From Rhodopseudomonas rhenobacensis (GTDB lineage Bacteria > Pseudomonadota > Alphaproteobacteria > Rhizobiales > Xanthobacteraceae): a DNA stretch of 64,000 nucleotides. The translations under genes and the position numbers were made by a program. Each line of letters begins with the position of its first letter. Positions within the stretch are counted from its first letter, which is position 1. The stretch covers positions 1-64,000 of the forward strand of contig NZ_JACHIH010000011.1 in the NCBI RefSeq assembly GCF_014203125.1, in the 5' to 3' direction. This document shows positions 63,019 to 64,000 of the stretch, piece by piece. The notes under the pieces were generated by a model, which worked only from the letters and a program-made list of their open reading frames with translations, had not been told where the DNA came from and did no database searches.

Positions 63019-64000
63019 CTTCTTCCGGTCGATCGCGCATCGGACGCATTGCCCTCGTCATCGCCCTGTTTACCGCACTGCTCGTCGCGACGCCGGTGCT
63101 CGGCATCGCGCTGACTGCGCTGCAGCCGGCGCCCGAGGTGTGGCCGCATCTCGTCGCCTATGTGCTGCCGCGGGCGCTCGCCGACACCGCGCTGCTGCTG
63201 ATCGGCGTCGGCGCCACTGCGCTGTTGCTCGGCGCCGGCGCGGCGTGGCTGATCAGCGCGCATGACTTTGCCGGCCGCGCGTGGCTGCTGTGGCTGATGC
63301 CGTTGCCGCTGGCGATTCCGACCTATCTGTCCGCCTATGTCTATGTCGACCTGTTCGAGCCGCTCGGTCTGGCGCATCACGCGCTGGCGGCGCTGCTGCC
63401 GCAGGCCGACGCCGTGCAACTGTTGCCCAACCTGCGCTCGCTGCCGGGCGCGGTGCTGGTGATCGGCCTGGTGCTGTACCCTTACGTCTATCTGTCCGCG
63501 CGCAGCGTGCTGCAGGCGCAGACCGCCGAGCTTTCCGAAGCCGCGCGAACCCTCGGCGCCGGGCGCTGGACCATCCTGTGCCGGGTCACGCTGCCGACCG
63601 CGCGGCCGGCGCTGGCGGTCGGCGTCGCGCTGGTGGCGCTGGAGACGCTGAACGATATCGGCGCCAGCGAATATCTCGGCGTCCGCACCATGACGGTGGC
63701 GATCTTCGACACTTGGCTCAATCGCGGCAGCCTCGCCGGCGCCGCGCAGCTGGCGCTGGTCGCGCTCGGCATGGTGGCGTTGCTGATCGCGATGGAGCGC
63801 ATCGGCCGGCGCAACGTCAGCGTGGAATTCTCCGCCGAAGCCCCGCGGCTGCGGCCGCGCACCCCGCTCAAAGGCGGCCGAGCGGCGCTGGCGTTTGCCG
63901 CCTGCCTGCTGCCGCCGCTGCTCGGCTTCGTGCTGCCGGCCTGCTACCTGCTCGCCCTCAGCCTGCGCCGCGGCGCGATCGCCGGCGTCGATCTTGCGCT
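63012..64000 (+). CDS. Fe(III) ABC transporter permease (partial)
   Basis: The gene runs off the right edge; about 330 residues are visible. Translation gives a membrane protein with helices such as IALVIALFTALLVATPVLGI, TALLLIGVGATALLLGAG and LVALGMVALLIAM, and the EAA-type coupling loop LSEAARTLGAGRWTILCRVTLP of FbpB-like permeases, which usually contain two such units. It follows the binding protein after 143 bases that are filled by a dispersed repeat. The ATG at 63012 lies in the repeat; an in-frame ATG at 62979 also lies in it. It would import iron with an ATPase encoded beyond the window. Confidence 0.9.
   Translation, partial: MRTSSGRSRIGRIALVIALFTALLVATPVLGIALTALQPAPEVWPHLVAYVLPRALADTALLLIGVGATALLLGAGAAWLISAHDFAGRAWLLWLMPLPLAIPTYLSAYVYVDLFEPLGLAHHALAALLPQADAVQLLPNLRSLPGAVLVIGLVLYPYVYLSARSVLQAQTAELSEAARTLGAGRWTILCRVTLPTARPALAVGVALVALETLNDIGASEYLGVRTMTVAIFDTWLNRGSLAGAAQLALVALGMVALLIAMERIGRRNVSVEFSAEAPRLRPRTPLKGGRAALAFAACLLPPLLGFVLPACYLLALSLRRGAIAGVDLA

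Overview
The window reads as chromosomal DNA of a GC-rich purple non-sulfur alphaproteobacterium of the Rhodopseudomonas palustris / Bradyrhizobium group. The reasons are anaerobic bacteriochlorophyll and heme genes (bchE, bchJ, hemN), many FixK/FNR-type palindromes, phasins, a hybrid CheA, a NikMLQO nickel importer, short palindromic repeats of the kind scattered through Bradyrhizobiaceae genomes, and a tRNA-His without the extra 5' G that is typical of Alphaproteobacteria. The species name is an inference from gene content. No prophage, IS element, integrase or CRISPR array was seen.

Layout. Positions 1-6.9 kb hold chemotaxis and signalling genes, all on the minus strand: a CheA hybrid kinase cut by the window edge, a truncated MCP, a full MCP with a helical sensor domain, and a receiver-only regulator. 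Positions 7-18.8 kb look like a micro-oxic/anaerobic island. It contains phosphoketolase-acetate kinase (xfp-ackA), a triple-BON protein, a metallophosphoesterase plus a Ser/Thr kinase-universal stress protein fusion, a Cys-containing DUF6455-type protein, and bchE-bchJ-hemN. Five TTGA-N6-(T/G)CAA palindromes sit in the promoter regions of these units, and the bchE promoter also carries a PpsR-type TGT-N12-ACA box. Positions 19-24.3 kb hold a CsoR-CopA copper module with a clear operator, a hemerythrin-like protein behind another FixK-type box, and a QueD/PTPS homologue. Positions 24.8-35.8 kb are mixed housekeeping and accessory genes: diguanylate cyclase, HbpS-like protein, aldo/keto reductase, a MacAB-like ABC exporter, a hydrolase, small membrane and exported proteins, and msrB-msrA.

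Positions 36-43.6 kb contain an aberrant tRNA-Cys-like gene, carB, greA, a divergent lrp/trxB pair, a LysR regulator and a well-supported candidate small RNA. Positions 44-50 kb contain an orphan ParA/MinD-like ATPase, small proteins, and nikR followed by the nikKMLQO nickel ECF transporter, whose last four genes overlap by 4 nt each. Positions 50-54 kb hold a FixK-boxed unit of a small membrane protein, an orphan CcoG (RdxA/FixG) and a five-heme cytochrome that fuses an alcohol-dehydrogenase-type triheme module to a TsdA-like diheme module. The rest holds tRNA-His, two phasins, a very long PdhS-like histidine kinase with a degenerate ATP site, a VapBC pair, a Crp/Fnr regulator convergent with a DUF1858 protein, and the start of an Fe(III) ABC importer whose permease start codon lies inside a dispersed repeat.

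How the genes fit together. The theme is the shift between oxic and anoxic/phototrophic life. FixK/FNR-type regulation probably couples pigment and heme synthesis, acetyl-phosphate-producing carbon flow, respiratory electron transfer, an oxygen/NO-binding hemerythrin and a kinase/phosphatase-like signalling pair. The strongest candidates for something undescribed are the aberrant tRNA-Cys, the pentaheme fusion with its orphan CcoG, the kinase-USP/metallophosphoesterase operon and the CCUCC-loop small RNA.
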